Shown here: piece by piece, positions 17,210 to 25,645 of the stretch
Numbering within the stretch: position 1 is the stretch's first letter
Layout: every line of letters begins with the position of its first letter
Source of the DNA: Bryobacterales bacterium
GTDB taxonomy: Bacteria; Acidobacteriota; Terriglobia; Bryobacterales; Bryobacteraceae
Length of the DNA stretch: 34,986 bases
NCBI GenBank assembly: GCA_003167495.1
Contig: PMSX01000251.1
Span: forward strand, 1-34,986
Direction: 5' to 3'
Made by a program: the position numbers and the translations under genes
Notes under the pieces: generated by a model
Databases searched by the model: none
Told to the model about the DNA's origin: nothing
What the model saw: the letters and a program-made list of their open reading frames with translations, nothing else

Positions 17210-17672
17210 CCTGGTGGGCAAAGCGGTCAGCCAGTATGACAAACGTCTGGGCGACACCCAGAGAAGACTCTCAGATGCGCTCGAGCGGCTTATGAACGGG
17301 CGCTCGAACGATCCAGCGTTACAGAAAACACAAAATCGCTTCACAGTAGCGACACTCGCTCGCGAAGCCGGTGTCGGCCGCAACGCCATCTATACCAATC
17401 ATCGCGCCTTGCTTGAAAAGCTTCGACAAGCGGCCTTGAAAGTAAGTCCCAAAGCGGCTCAGCGCGAAGACAAACTCGTCGAACAGCGTATGACGATTGA
17501 AGCGTTGAAACTTAACGAGCGCCGGATGATTACCGAGAACGCGGTGCTTCTCAAGCGTGCCCTCGACTCGGAAGCCCAAGCAGATCGCCATTGCAAACAG
17601 AATGCTCGACTCATCGCCGAGCGTGATGCCGGCCTTCGGCCCGTCTCAATCGCCTCAAAAAAACGCCGGTAA
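17196..17672 (+). CDS. TnpC-like small transposition protein (DUF6262-like)
   Basis: 158 aa, basic and helical. An HTH-like segment FTVATLAREAGVGRNAIYTN (about 49-68) is followed by a long coiled coil (about 90-145) and a basic tail. Small proteins with this HTH-plus-coil layout follow the recombinases in Tn554-type elements, where TnpC aids orientation and efficiency of insertion. It overlaps the previous gene and is the last gene before the right terminal repeat, about 75 bp downstream. Confidence 0.75.
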   Translation: MAKNDLVGKAVSQYDKRLGDTQRRLSDALERLMNGRSNDPALQKTQNRFTVATLAREAGVGRNAIYTNHRALLEKLRQAALKVSPKAAQREDKLVEQRMTIEALKLNERRMITENAVLLKRALDSEAQADRHCKQNARLIAERDAGLRPVSIASKKRR

Positions 17673-17749
17673 AAACTGTCATTTAGCGTGGAATACACCG
17701 CGAATGGCAAAGAGGCAGGGAAACTGCCTTGCCTAAAGGAGTTATGTCA

Positions 17750-17776
17750 AAGAGGACAAATCGACAACGCAACCTA
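17750..17776 (-). repeat. Right terminal inverted repeat of the parB transposon
   Basis: Reverse complement shares TAGGTTGC and TGTCCT blocks in register with 11333-11359. A small imperfect hairpin (AGGCAG/CTGCCT, 17713-17729) lies just inside it. Confidence 0.85.
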
Positions 17777-17780
17777 ACCC

Positions 17781-19346
17781 ATGGACGCCCTAGACGAGTG
17801 TCTGGCCTTTCAACGTCTCGCCTCGAACGGAAAATCCATTGCGGATATCGCCGCACGTTTCGGCTATTCCGAGATGCTCATCGAGCGCCGCCTCGCACTC
17901 GCGCGGCTCAGCCCTGTGCTGATTGAGCACTACCGCAAAGGTAGCGCCAACCTCGACCTACTGCAAGCCTTCACCTTGACCAGCGATCATTCGCTTCAGG
18001 AACAGGTCTGGAACCAACTCCCCGAATGGAATCGCAATCCCGGCACCGTCCGCCGCCTCTTGTCTGACAAAGATATCCCGGCATCCGACCCGCAAGTCCG
18101 CTTTGTCACCCTCGCTGCTTATGAAGCCGCAGGAGGCACGACCAAGCGCGACCTGTTCGCCGACGAAGACGGCAACGGCGTTTTCATCACCGACGCCGAC
18201 CTGCTTACCCGTCTTGTCAATGAAAAGCTGCAACAAACCGCTGGGACCACCAAGAGCGAAGGCTGGCGTTGGGTCGAGATCCAGCCCGACGCCGATTACA
18301 GCACCCTCGCCAAGTTCCGCCGCATCCCTGGTGAACCTGAGCCTCTGCCGCGCAAACTCGAAGCCAAGCGCAAAGCGCTTCAGAAGGAGCTCGATACTCT
18401 GACCGAGCAGCTTGACGGCCAGGAAGAGGAAACCGAGGAATGCGAACGCGCCTACGACCGCATTCAGCAAATCGAAACCGATCTCGAAGAGATTGAAAAT
18501 AGCCGCCCTGTCAGCTACCCCGAGACAGTGAAGCAAAGTTGCGGTGTCATCGTGTCGCTCGATCCGAACGGCCAAGCGCGCATTCATCCCGGCCTGCTCC
18601 GCAGGGAAGACGAAGCCGCTATTCGAGCCTCTCGCGAAGATCATACTGATGGCGAAGCCTCCAATGATCAGACTGATGGAATCCGCGAACCGGAAGCTGG
18701 CTTTTCAGCCGCGCTGATCCAGTCGCTCACCACTGTAAAGACTGCCGCCATTGCCGCCGAACTGGCGCGCCAACCTCGCATCGCACTGGCCACCGTCGTC
18801 TATACGATGATCCTGCAAGAGTTCAGCTTTGAGATCGAAAGCTACAAGTGGCTCAGTTCTTTGCAACTTTCCATGACGCACACCGACCTGCGAGAGGCCG
18901 AAGAGTCCACCCCCGGCAAAGTGCTCAGTGAACTGCGGCAATCGCTGCGCACTCAACTCCCCGCAGGTGCAGAACTCTGGAAGTGGTGCCTTGTTCAATC
19001 AGAAGAAACGCTGCTGTCGTACCTGGCGTTCGTGACCGCTAAATCGGTGAACGCTATTCAGATCAAGGGGCAATCCGATCATGCCCTGCGCCTGGCTCAC
19101 GCCAACGCCTTGGCCCAATCACTCAACACGAACATGAATCGTTGGTTTGTGCCGACCGCCGAGAACTTCTTTAACCGCATCTCAAAGCCTCAGATTGCAG
19201 ACGCTCTCACCGCCGCTGGCAAACCCGCCGATACCGCCAAGCTCAACCTAAAGAAGGCACAGCTTGCCGCCGCTGCCGAATCCGAAGTTGCTGGTACAGG
19301 CTGGCTCCCCGAACCCGTTCGCATCCCGGTGGAGATCTCCGAATGA
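17781..19346 (+). pseudogene. parB, 3' part (displaced from its 5' part by the transposon)
   Basis: 521 codons from ATG 17781. FQRLASNGKSIADIAARFGY and LIERRLALARLSPVLIEHYR are the ParB helix-turn-helix region; LDLLQAFTLTSDHSLQEQVW is the usual plasmid-ParB continuation. It is followed by a coiled coil (KRKALQKELDTLTEQLDG and beyond) and a long C-terminal domain. An in-frame TAA two codons before the ATG blocks read-through from the transposon, and no good ribosome binding site precedes it. A protein without the CTP-binding domain would not be a functional partition factor. It is coupled by ATGA to the next gene. Confidence 0.88.
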
Positions 19347-19555
19347 CAGGCAAAGCCGAGACGAGTGAGGGAACCCCCTCGCTCGTCTTCTTTCGCTCCG
19401 CCGAGGAAGAAAGCCGTATCTTCTTTCTCTTGTATGAATATCTCAGCCGCCGTGCCCCGCCAAGCATCCGGCCCCTGCTTTCGATGGAACTCCAGAACTT
19501 GGCCGGCGATGATTGGGAACTGGCAACTTTCGCTGATCCTCAGCTGTTTCAGTGA
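19343..19555 (+). CDS. Small protein translationally coupled to parB
   Basis: 70 aa, sharing ATGA with the parB stop. It is acidic, with FFRSAEEESRIFFLLYEYLS and LQNLAGDDWELATFADPQLF. No known domain. The tight overlap with parB, conserved-looking length and absence of its own ribosome binding site argue that it is real and co-expressed; the function is unknown. The transposon upstream may uncouple it from the parB promoter. Confidence 0.6.
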   Translation: MTGKAETSEGTPSLVFFRSAEEESRIFFLLYEYLSRRAPPSIRPLLSMELQNLAGDDWELATFADPQLFQ

Positions 19556-19641
19556 GCTCCCCGCCCACCGGCACCAGTCAGCCAAACACTTGGCTTCAAC
19601 ACTTCTGTGCTGCTGCTGTTTTTCGATCATAGCGGACGGTT

Positions 19642-19714
19642 CAAGGGTAAATGGCACGTCGCTTCGCGCCGCCCTTGACCTCGCCCGCTCCCGCTCCGCT
19701 GTGCAGCTAGCACA
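19642..19714 (+). promoter_or_regulatory. Two-hairpin leader, copy 1 (upstream of ardC)
   Basis: CAAGGG (19642-19647) pairs with CCCTTG (19672-19677). A second stem TGTGC/GCACA with loop AGCTA follows at 19700-19714, then the ardC ribosome binding site. Copies 2 and 3 show the same plan. Confidence 0.7.
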
Positions 19715-19730
19715 TCAGGAGATCAACAAT

Positions 19731-20630
19731 ATGTCTTTCGATTCATCCAAGCCTGACATCTATGAACAGGTCACCCAGGCTCTCATCACCGCGCTCGAAG
19801 AAGGCGCCGGAGAGTACCGCATGCCGTGGCACTCCCTCGCCCATCCAGTAAACGCCACCAGTCAGAAAGCCTACCGCGGCATCAACACTTTGCTGCTCTG
19901 GGCGGCCGCGCAAAAACGCCAATATGAATCCAACGAATGGGCCACCTACCGGCAATGGCAAGACCTCGGCGGCCAGGTCCGCAAAGGCGAAAAGAGCACG
20001 CTCATCGTCTTCTGGAAATTCTTCGACTCAAACAAAGAAAGTGACGAAACAGCCGACGAAGACAGCGATACCTCAACCAACAAGCGGTCCCGCTGCATGG
20101 CTCGCGCCTATCACGTTTTCAATACCGCGCAAGTCGACGACGTGCCAGCAAAATCCCATGAAGATCTGCCGGAATCCGAACGCATCTCTCGCGCCGAAGA
20201 ATTCTTTACCGCCCTTCCCGGCAATGTCATCTACGACGGCGAATTGGCATACTATGCACCGGCAAACGACAGCATCCACATGCCGCCATTCTCAAAATTC
20301 AAGTCCGGCTCTGCGTTTTACAGTGTTCTCGGCCATGAACGAGCCCACTGGAGCGGCGCACCCGCTCGCTTAAACCGCGATCTCACCGGGCGCTTCGGTG
20401 ATGCGAAGTACGCCATGGAAGAGCTCATCGCTGAAATTTCCAGCGCCATGCTCTGCGCGCAACTGCAACTTGCTCTCGAACCTCGCGCCGATCATGCGCC
20501 GTACCTACAAAACTGGCTCAAAGTTCTCCGCAATGACAAACGTGCCATCTTCACTGCGGCCAGCAAAGCGCAGGAAGCGGTCACGTACCTGCAAGAACTC
20601 GCCGGCATTCCGGTCCCCCGCGCCGCCTAG
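19731..20630 (+). CDS. ardC: ArdC-like antirestriction protein (ssDNA-binding domain plus zincin metallopeptidase)
   Basis: 299 aa from ATG 19731 with AGGAG upstream. The N-terminal domain (YEQVTQALITALEEG, WRxPW-like YRMPWHS, AYRGINTLLLW, YRQWQDLGGQVRKGEKST) is the ArdC ssDNA-binding module. The C-terminal domain has the zinc-protease motif HERAH (202-206) and a following EELIAE helix. ArdC protects incoming transferred DNA from host restriction in IncW plasmids; here it would do the same during conjugation. It lies between two copies of the structured leader and downstream of parB, a common plasmid arrangement. Confidence 0.92.
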   Translation: MSFDSSKPDIYEQVTQALITALEEGAGEYRMPWHSLAHPVNATSQKAYRGINTLLLWAAAQKRQYESNEWATYRQWQDLGGQVRKGEKSTLIVFWKFFDSNKESDETADEDSDTSTNKRSRCMARAYHVFNTAQVDDVPAKSHEDLPESERISRAEEFFTALPGNVIYDGELAYYAPANDSIHMPPFSKFKSGSAFYSVLGHERAHWSGAPARLNRDLTGRFGDAKYAMEELIAEISSAMLCAQLQLALEPRADHAPYLQNWLKVLRNDKRAIFTAASKAQEAVTYLQELAGIPVPRAA

Positions 20631-20708
20631 CGGGGGCACTCTTTTCGGGCACCTTCGGTTTAACCGAGATCCCCATGTCCTGCCTGCTCTGCCGATCTTA
20701 GCTCCGGG

Positions 20709-20782
20709 GTCAAGGGTAAATGGCACTCCGCTTCGCTACGCCCTTGACTCCCTGCGCTGGCCGGTTCGCCGTCCAGCAGGAC
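20709..20782 (+). promoter_or_regulatory. Two-hairpin leader, copy 2 (upstream of zinc-ribbon gene)
   Basis: GTCAAGGG (20709-20716) pairs with CCCTTGAC (20741-20748). The second stem is GTCC/GGAC with loop AGCA (20771-20782), a compensatory change from GTGC/GCAC in copies 1 and 3. AAAGGA and ATG 20804 follow. Confidence 0.75.
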
Positions 20783-20803
20783 AGAAAGGAATTTTTCCAC
20801 ACC

Positions 20804-21037
20804 ATGACCACAAAGACTTTTCAATCGCGCAATGGCGAAACGCTCCTCAAGCCTGTTCTCACCGAAGAGGAATATCGAAGTTTCCAGAACGAATATGCCG
20901 GCTTCTGCCTCGCCTGCGGTGAGACTGCGTACAACGTTGAACAGGATGCACGTCGCTATGTCTGCGAGAGTTGCAACCGCCCTAAGGTGTACGGCTTCGA
21001 GGAGTTGCTCTTAATGAACTTGATCGTCTTGCAGTAA
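20804..21037 (+). CDS. Small zinc-ribbon plasmid protein
   Basis: 77 aa from ATG 20804, with AAAGGA upstream. Two CxxC pairs (CLAC and CESC) about 23 residues apart form a zinc ribbon in the middle of the protein; the N-terminus resembles a short acidic helix (LTEEEYRSFQNEYAGF). The function is unknown, but small zinc-ribbon genes of this kind often lie between ardC and DUF6876-type genes on plasmids. It is preceded by leader copy 2, suggesting shared control with ardC and the DUF6876 gene. Confidence 0.7.
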   Translation: MTTKTFQSRNGETLLKPVLTEEEYRSFQNEYAGFCLACGETAYNVEQDARRYVCESCNRPKVYGFEELLLMNLIVLQ

Positions 21038-21106
21038 GCGCAATTCAAACAACAAGGTGCACAATTCCAGCAATGCGAACAAAAGGCGAAATGCTATTCT
21101 TTTCCC

Positions 21107-21412
21107 GTGGCGTTCTGCCAAGTCAAATATCGCGACATCGAAGGGATTGTGCACCAAATCGATGTTCAGGCCGAAAGCTTGTTCGAGGCCGTGGCCGCCG
21201 CCGTCCATCAATTCCGCAAGTCACATTGGTGTGGCCACCCACCTGGCCCCGGCTGCGAATTTAGTGTTAGACTGCTGCCCGAAACGCCCACGCAAACATA
21301 CACCGTGACACTTAGCCAAGTCGAACAGTTCGCCAGATTTGGCGTTGCAAAAGGAGCACCCGGGATCATTCGCAAAAACAAACTCCGCGAGTTGCTCGGC
21401 ATCGTCGAGTAA
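21107..21412 (+). CDS. Conserved hypothetical protein, 101 aa
   Basis: Starts at GTG 21107 with no strong ribosome binding site. VKYRDIEGIVHQIDVQAESL looks like a two-stranded N-terminal sheet, then LFEAVAAAVHQFRKS a helix, PPGPGCEFSVRLLPE and YTVTLSQVEQFARF, ending KLRELLGIVE. I recall similar small proteins from Acidobacteriota genomes, but no function is known. It is not preceded by the two-hairpin leader, and is followed by leader copy 3. Confidence 0.6.
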   Translation: MAFCQVKYRDIEGIVHQIDVQAESLFEAVAAAVHQFRKSHWCGHPPGPGCEFSVRLLPETPTQTYTVTLSQVEQFARFGVAKGAPGIIRKNKLRELLGIVE

Positions 21413-21495
21413 GCTAGCTAGCGGCAAGAAAGCTCAGCCCGACTGCTCCGTACAGAAAGAATCTGTGCCTGCTGCTTCGTCCCATCTTAGCTGGC

Positions 21496-21527
21496 GGTCA
21501 AGGCCAAGTTGCACTCCGCTTCGCTCC
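21496..21527 (+). promoter_or_regulatory. Two-hairpin leader, copy 3, 5' fragment (split by group II intron)
   Basis: GTCAAGGCC (21497-21505) and the conserved loop ending CTTCGCTCC. Its partner arm lies on the far side of the intron at 23538. Confidence 0.75.
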
Positions 21528-21575
21528 GTAGAGTAGGACGCAGGCGCGCCGCAAAGCGACGGTTCCTGCGCCCCC

Positions 21576-22922
<1,347 letters not shown>

Positions 22923-23537
22923 GGGCGCTTCGCGCCTAGCTTGACGGGTCCGGGGTTGAGCATTCCCTTGCGGGCGCAGTCCGGCAGCCTTTCCCTGTTT
23001 CGTTCGCTTGATGAAAGTAGCGGCCCTTCCCTCCACTCGGTTCTCCCGAGCTTCATCGGTACTATGGCCACCTCCAACTCCCTGCCCGGCTTCGTTACCA
23101 CGCTTTCGGGTTCTCCCCTTATACGCTTCTCTACCAGCTGGAGTTGCCTCCGCTGGACCGAACAGGGTCTCTCCGGTTAACTTGATGATCTGTCTCTGCG
23201 TGCTGCCGCCCTGTACACCGTCCCGGCAATTTGCACTGTCTCTCGCTGTACTGCAAATCGTGTCAGGCTTCGCCATAAGGCCACAGGCTCGCCCCGGGAA
23301 AAGATCCAGCTGAATCGGCGTGATCGCTGGTAAAGTTGACGATGCTGAAATGGCGTTCACTTCTGTTGCGGCCCGCAGATTCGCCTCGCCTTCCTGCCGA
23401 CACTGGAAGGCTTTGTCATCCCGCTTCTTCGATGCTGGTTGCCCGGCATCGAAGGGAATTAGGCTATCGGGTGAGCGAGTCATTACCCGAGTCGATTCCT
23501 TTCAATCAACAAGTTCATCAAGTCCTCTCGGACGCAC

Positions 23538-23582
23538 GGCCTTGACTCAAGCCAGCTCCTCCGGTTCTGTGCAGCAAGCACA
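23538..23582 (+). promoter_or_regulatory. Two-hairpin leader, copy 3, 3' fragment (upstream of DUF6876 gene)
   Basis: GGCCTTGAC (23538-23546) is the partner of 21497-21505. The second stem TGTGC/GCACA with loop AGCAA follows at 23568-23582, then AAAGGAG and ATG 23600. Confidence 0.75.
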
Positions 23583-23599
23583 CGACAAAGGAGATCACT

Positions 23600-23980
23600 A
23601 TGAATTCAAACATTCAGAACAAGAAGACACTCAGCGCTACTGACCTGGCGCAATTCACTGGGACGGAACAGTGGTACCGTCATTCAATCAATCGAACTGT
23701 ACTCTACACAGACGGTATCCGGTATGTCGCGGAGCACGGTCAGGCGTATTGGCTTCTCGACGAGATCGCTCTGATCCAGCCCTACGACAAGAGCATCGCC
23801 GCCGAAGAATTTCAGGTTTGGAAACTAGAAGTTCAGCCGGACAAAACTGCCACCCTCACTTGCGACGACGGCAACGGGCATGTTGTCTTCAGTAAAGAAA
23901 TACCGTACACCGATTTTCCGCTGGAAACCATCACGCTTTATTTCGCAAACGATGTAATCCACTTGCCAAGCGAATATTGA
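23600..23980 (+). CDS. DUF6876 family protein
   Basis: 126 aa from ATG 23600 with AAAGGAG upstream. DLAQFTGTEQWYRHSINRTV, LYTDGIRYVAEHGQAYWLLD, EFQVWKLEV, TCDDGNGHVVFSKEI and IHLPSEY match the DUF6876 pattern throughout its length. The biochemical role is unknown; the family is common on plasmids and integrative elements next to ardC-type genes. The group II intron now separates it from its upstream neighbours and from half of its leader hairpin, which could alter expression. Confidence 0.85.
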   Translation: MNSNIQNKKTLSATDLAQFTGTEQWYRHSINRTVLYTDGIRYVAEHGQAYWLLDEIALIQPYDKSIAAEEFQVWKLEVQPDKTATLTCDDGNGHVVFSKEIPYTDFPLETITLYFANDVIHLPSEY

Positions 23981-23996
23981 TCCATCGCCACTCAAG

Positions 23997-24021
23997 GCCA
24001 CGCGATGATTCTTCGCGTGGC
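23997..24021 (+). terminator. Terminator-like hairpin after the DUF6876 gene
   Basis: GCCACGCG (23997-24004) pairs with CGCGTGGC (24014-24021) 17 bp after the stop. Only a weak T-rich tail (ATTTC) follows, so termination may be partial. Confidence 0.55.
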
Positions 24022-24143
24022 ATTTCAAATCGGTAACCCAAGGGGCCGGAAATCAATCATTTCAACGCCGGGTTTCGCTCCACCTCGCCCAACACGCTCG
24101 GCGATTCAAAACTGCTGCTGGTAATAGCGATTCCCTGCGAATG

Positions 24144-24467
24144 TTACCAACCCCTCGGATCTGCGGTGAGCTTGTGAGCCGGGGCAGTGCGAGTCGCGGC
24201 CATGCAGGCAGTCCCTTCAACCGATGTTGCCCAATTAGCAGTTGCCTTCTTCGCAAGTGGTCCGCACATATCTGCCACCTGGCGTGCTAACGCCGGGCGT
24301 GCCGAAAACCACTGACGAAAACCCACATCCGAATACGTAGACAAATCTCCTGCACCATTCCGCTCCACAAGCCGGATAACGGGCGATTCCTCGGCGCGCT
24401 GGTGAGAACACGAAATGGTGCCCATGCACACCAACGCCACTCTGATCCTTTTAGAAACCTTCGACAT
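24144..24467 (-). CDS. Small lipoprotein, possible entry-exclusion (EexN-like) protein
   Basis: 107 aa. A basic start (MSKVSKRIR), short hydrophobic stretch VALVCMGTISC and Cys about residue 20 suggest a lipoprotein signal, though the -3 residue is Thr rather than Leu. The mature part has FRQWFSARPALARQVADMC and NWATSVEGTACMAA, recalling the W-(Y/F)-x(3-4)-P ... C ... C layout of EexN-type entry-exclusion lipoproteins on conjugative elements. That match is by eye and weak. It lies downstream of the restriction operon on the same strand, with a 464-bp gap. Confidence 0.5.
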   Translation of the reverse strand: MSKVSKRIRVALVCMGTISCSHQRAEESPVIRLVERNGAGDLSTYSDVGFRQWFSARPALARQVADMCGPLAKKATANWATSVEGTACMAATRTAPAHKLTADPRGW

Positions 24468-24931
24468 CTCTATAATTTTAGACCTGGTTTTTCCAGCAGA
24501 TTGATCCTGTAAGGGATGACCGAAAACGCAGAGTTTGGAGCGAACGCAGACCCAAGAACCTTGCGGTCAGTCGAAGGAATGGCCGAAATAGCCGAGCAGA
24601 GCTAATGCTAGCAGGCCGAGCCCAAGCAAAGACTGAACGCCCGATACGGTGCGCATCCATCGGCACGTAGGGTCAGGAAAGAGTAGCAGCGCCGCCCGCC
24701 GTTTGCGGCTCGGAATTCTAAGCTAAGTCACCGGTTGGGTCCTCGTCTCATTTCTCATCGAACCCACTGCCAGGGCGGCTGTTCTTCGCGGGTCGTCAGG
24801 CAACGGAATACTGTTTGCCGATGCACTGGCCGATTCGGACACTCCGAGAAAGCAGGGTCGGAGGGGCGGAGGAGCCTGCCGCCTTTTTCGGGAGTGATCC
24901 ATCGCGAACCAGTGCTGGCGGCCTGTCGCAC
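24468..24931. other. Gap between restriction nuclease gene and small lipoprotein gene
   Basis: Short open frames exist on both strands, but no domain, ribosome binding site or repeat was recognised. It may hold the promoter of the lipoprotein gene. Confidence 0.45.
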
Positions 24932-25645
24932 TTATCCGCAGACGTGCCAGGAGTGATAGAGCTTTATCTTGCAGGCTTGTCGACCGAACATCCACGCGAA
25001 GTTGCGGTCGTGCTCCGTGCAGTGTAGTGGTGTGGCTTGCTTCGGTAGTACGGCCGCCGGAGGCGTAGGCGAGCCGAGCTTTTCGTGGCGATTCTTCGCT
25101 GCGAGTACAGGCGAAAGACTTTCAGAGACGGTGCGGTTTCCCCGCACGAAACCTACCATCAAGCCATCCTGCATCGCCCATGCGTATTCACCATTCACAA
25201 ATCTCATGATGCCCTGATCGCAGTAGTGTTGGCCGATGCCGTGATTGTCATCTATGGGCTTACATTCTGCAAAGATACCGTCCTGCGAAGGCATCACGGA
25301 AGACCGCTCGCGTCTCAGAAGGAATAGGACGAGATCTGGCTTTTTTGCGGGATGTGAGCCGTCATAATTGGAGATCTCAGGTGCTCGTACGACGTTGCGG
25401 ATTCTCCGGCGATCAAAGCCATCAACTTCAGAGCTTGTCAGGAAACGATCTTCCAGCAATGTATGGAGTTGTCGCGTGATCTCGTCTTCTTTAGCTTCGC
25501 CGAGGCGGAACCCGCCGGGTGGGCTATCGTGGAGGATTTCGAAGGCCCTCGTCAAAGCTGCGTGCGTAGCGAGAATAACTCGCAATGGCACGGGCGGATG
25601 CGGTAAGGGGCGAGATGAAGCGGTGAAAAAACCTGATTCGCTCAT
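24932..25645 (-). CDS. PD-(D/E)xK nuclease, restriction subunit candidate
   Basis: 237 aa. KKPDLVLFL (101-109) and GIFAECKPID (123-132) place the PD and ExK halves of the catalytic motif, with an upstream Glu-rich helix (EAKEDEITRQLHTLLEDRFL) as is usual in this fold. Its start overlaps the methyltransferase stop by ATGA. Expected role: endonuclease partner of the methyltransferase, cutting unmethylated DNA. It is short and has no target recognition domain, so specificity probably comes from the large protein. It could alternatively be an accessory nuclease of a phage-exclusion-type system. Confidence 0.72.
   Translation of the reverse strand: MSESGFFTASSRPLPHPPVPLRVILATHAALTRAFEILHDSPPGGFRLGEAKEDEITRQLHTLLEDRFLTSSEVDGFDRRRIRNVVRAPEISNYDGSHPAKKPDLVLFLLRRERSSVMPSQDGIFAECKPIDDNHGIGQHYCDQGIMRFVNGEYAWAMQDGLMVGFVRGNRTVSESLSPVLAAKNRHEKLGSPTPPAAVLPKQATPLHCTEHDRNFAWMFGRQACKIKLYHSWHVCG

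Larger units (their letters stand above)
11332..17783 (+). mobile_element. 6.45-kb tyrosine-recombinase transposon (Tn554/RIT-like) with toxin-antitoxin cargo
   Basis: Imperfect inverted repeats close to both ends (11333-11359 and 17750-17776) agree at about 22 of 27 positions, with blocks TAGGTTGC and TGTCCT identical. The pentamer CCATG occurs at both junctions (11327-11331 and 17779-17783), and removing the element with one copy rejoins parB in frame. Inside are a BrnT/CopG-like TA pair, then three overlapping tyrosine recombinase genes and a small TnpC-like gene. Three recombinases recall RIT elements, whereas the long recombinases with Cys-rich tails plus TnpC recall Tn554. I cannot place it in a named family with certainty. 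Confidence 0.88.

Noticed and set aside
17729..17926. Plus-strand ORF with a good ribosome binding site overlapping the 3' half of parB
   Set aside because: It is in a different frame from ParB and translates to an Arg-rich sequence with no domain.
22923..23483. N-terminal extension of the group II intron protein
   Set aside because: It lies in the expected ribozyme domains I-III and shows no RT similarity. The RT-like sequence begins at about 22922.
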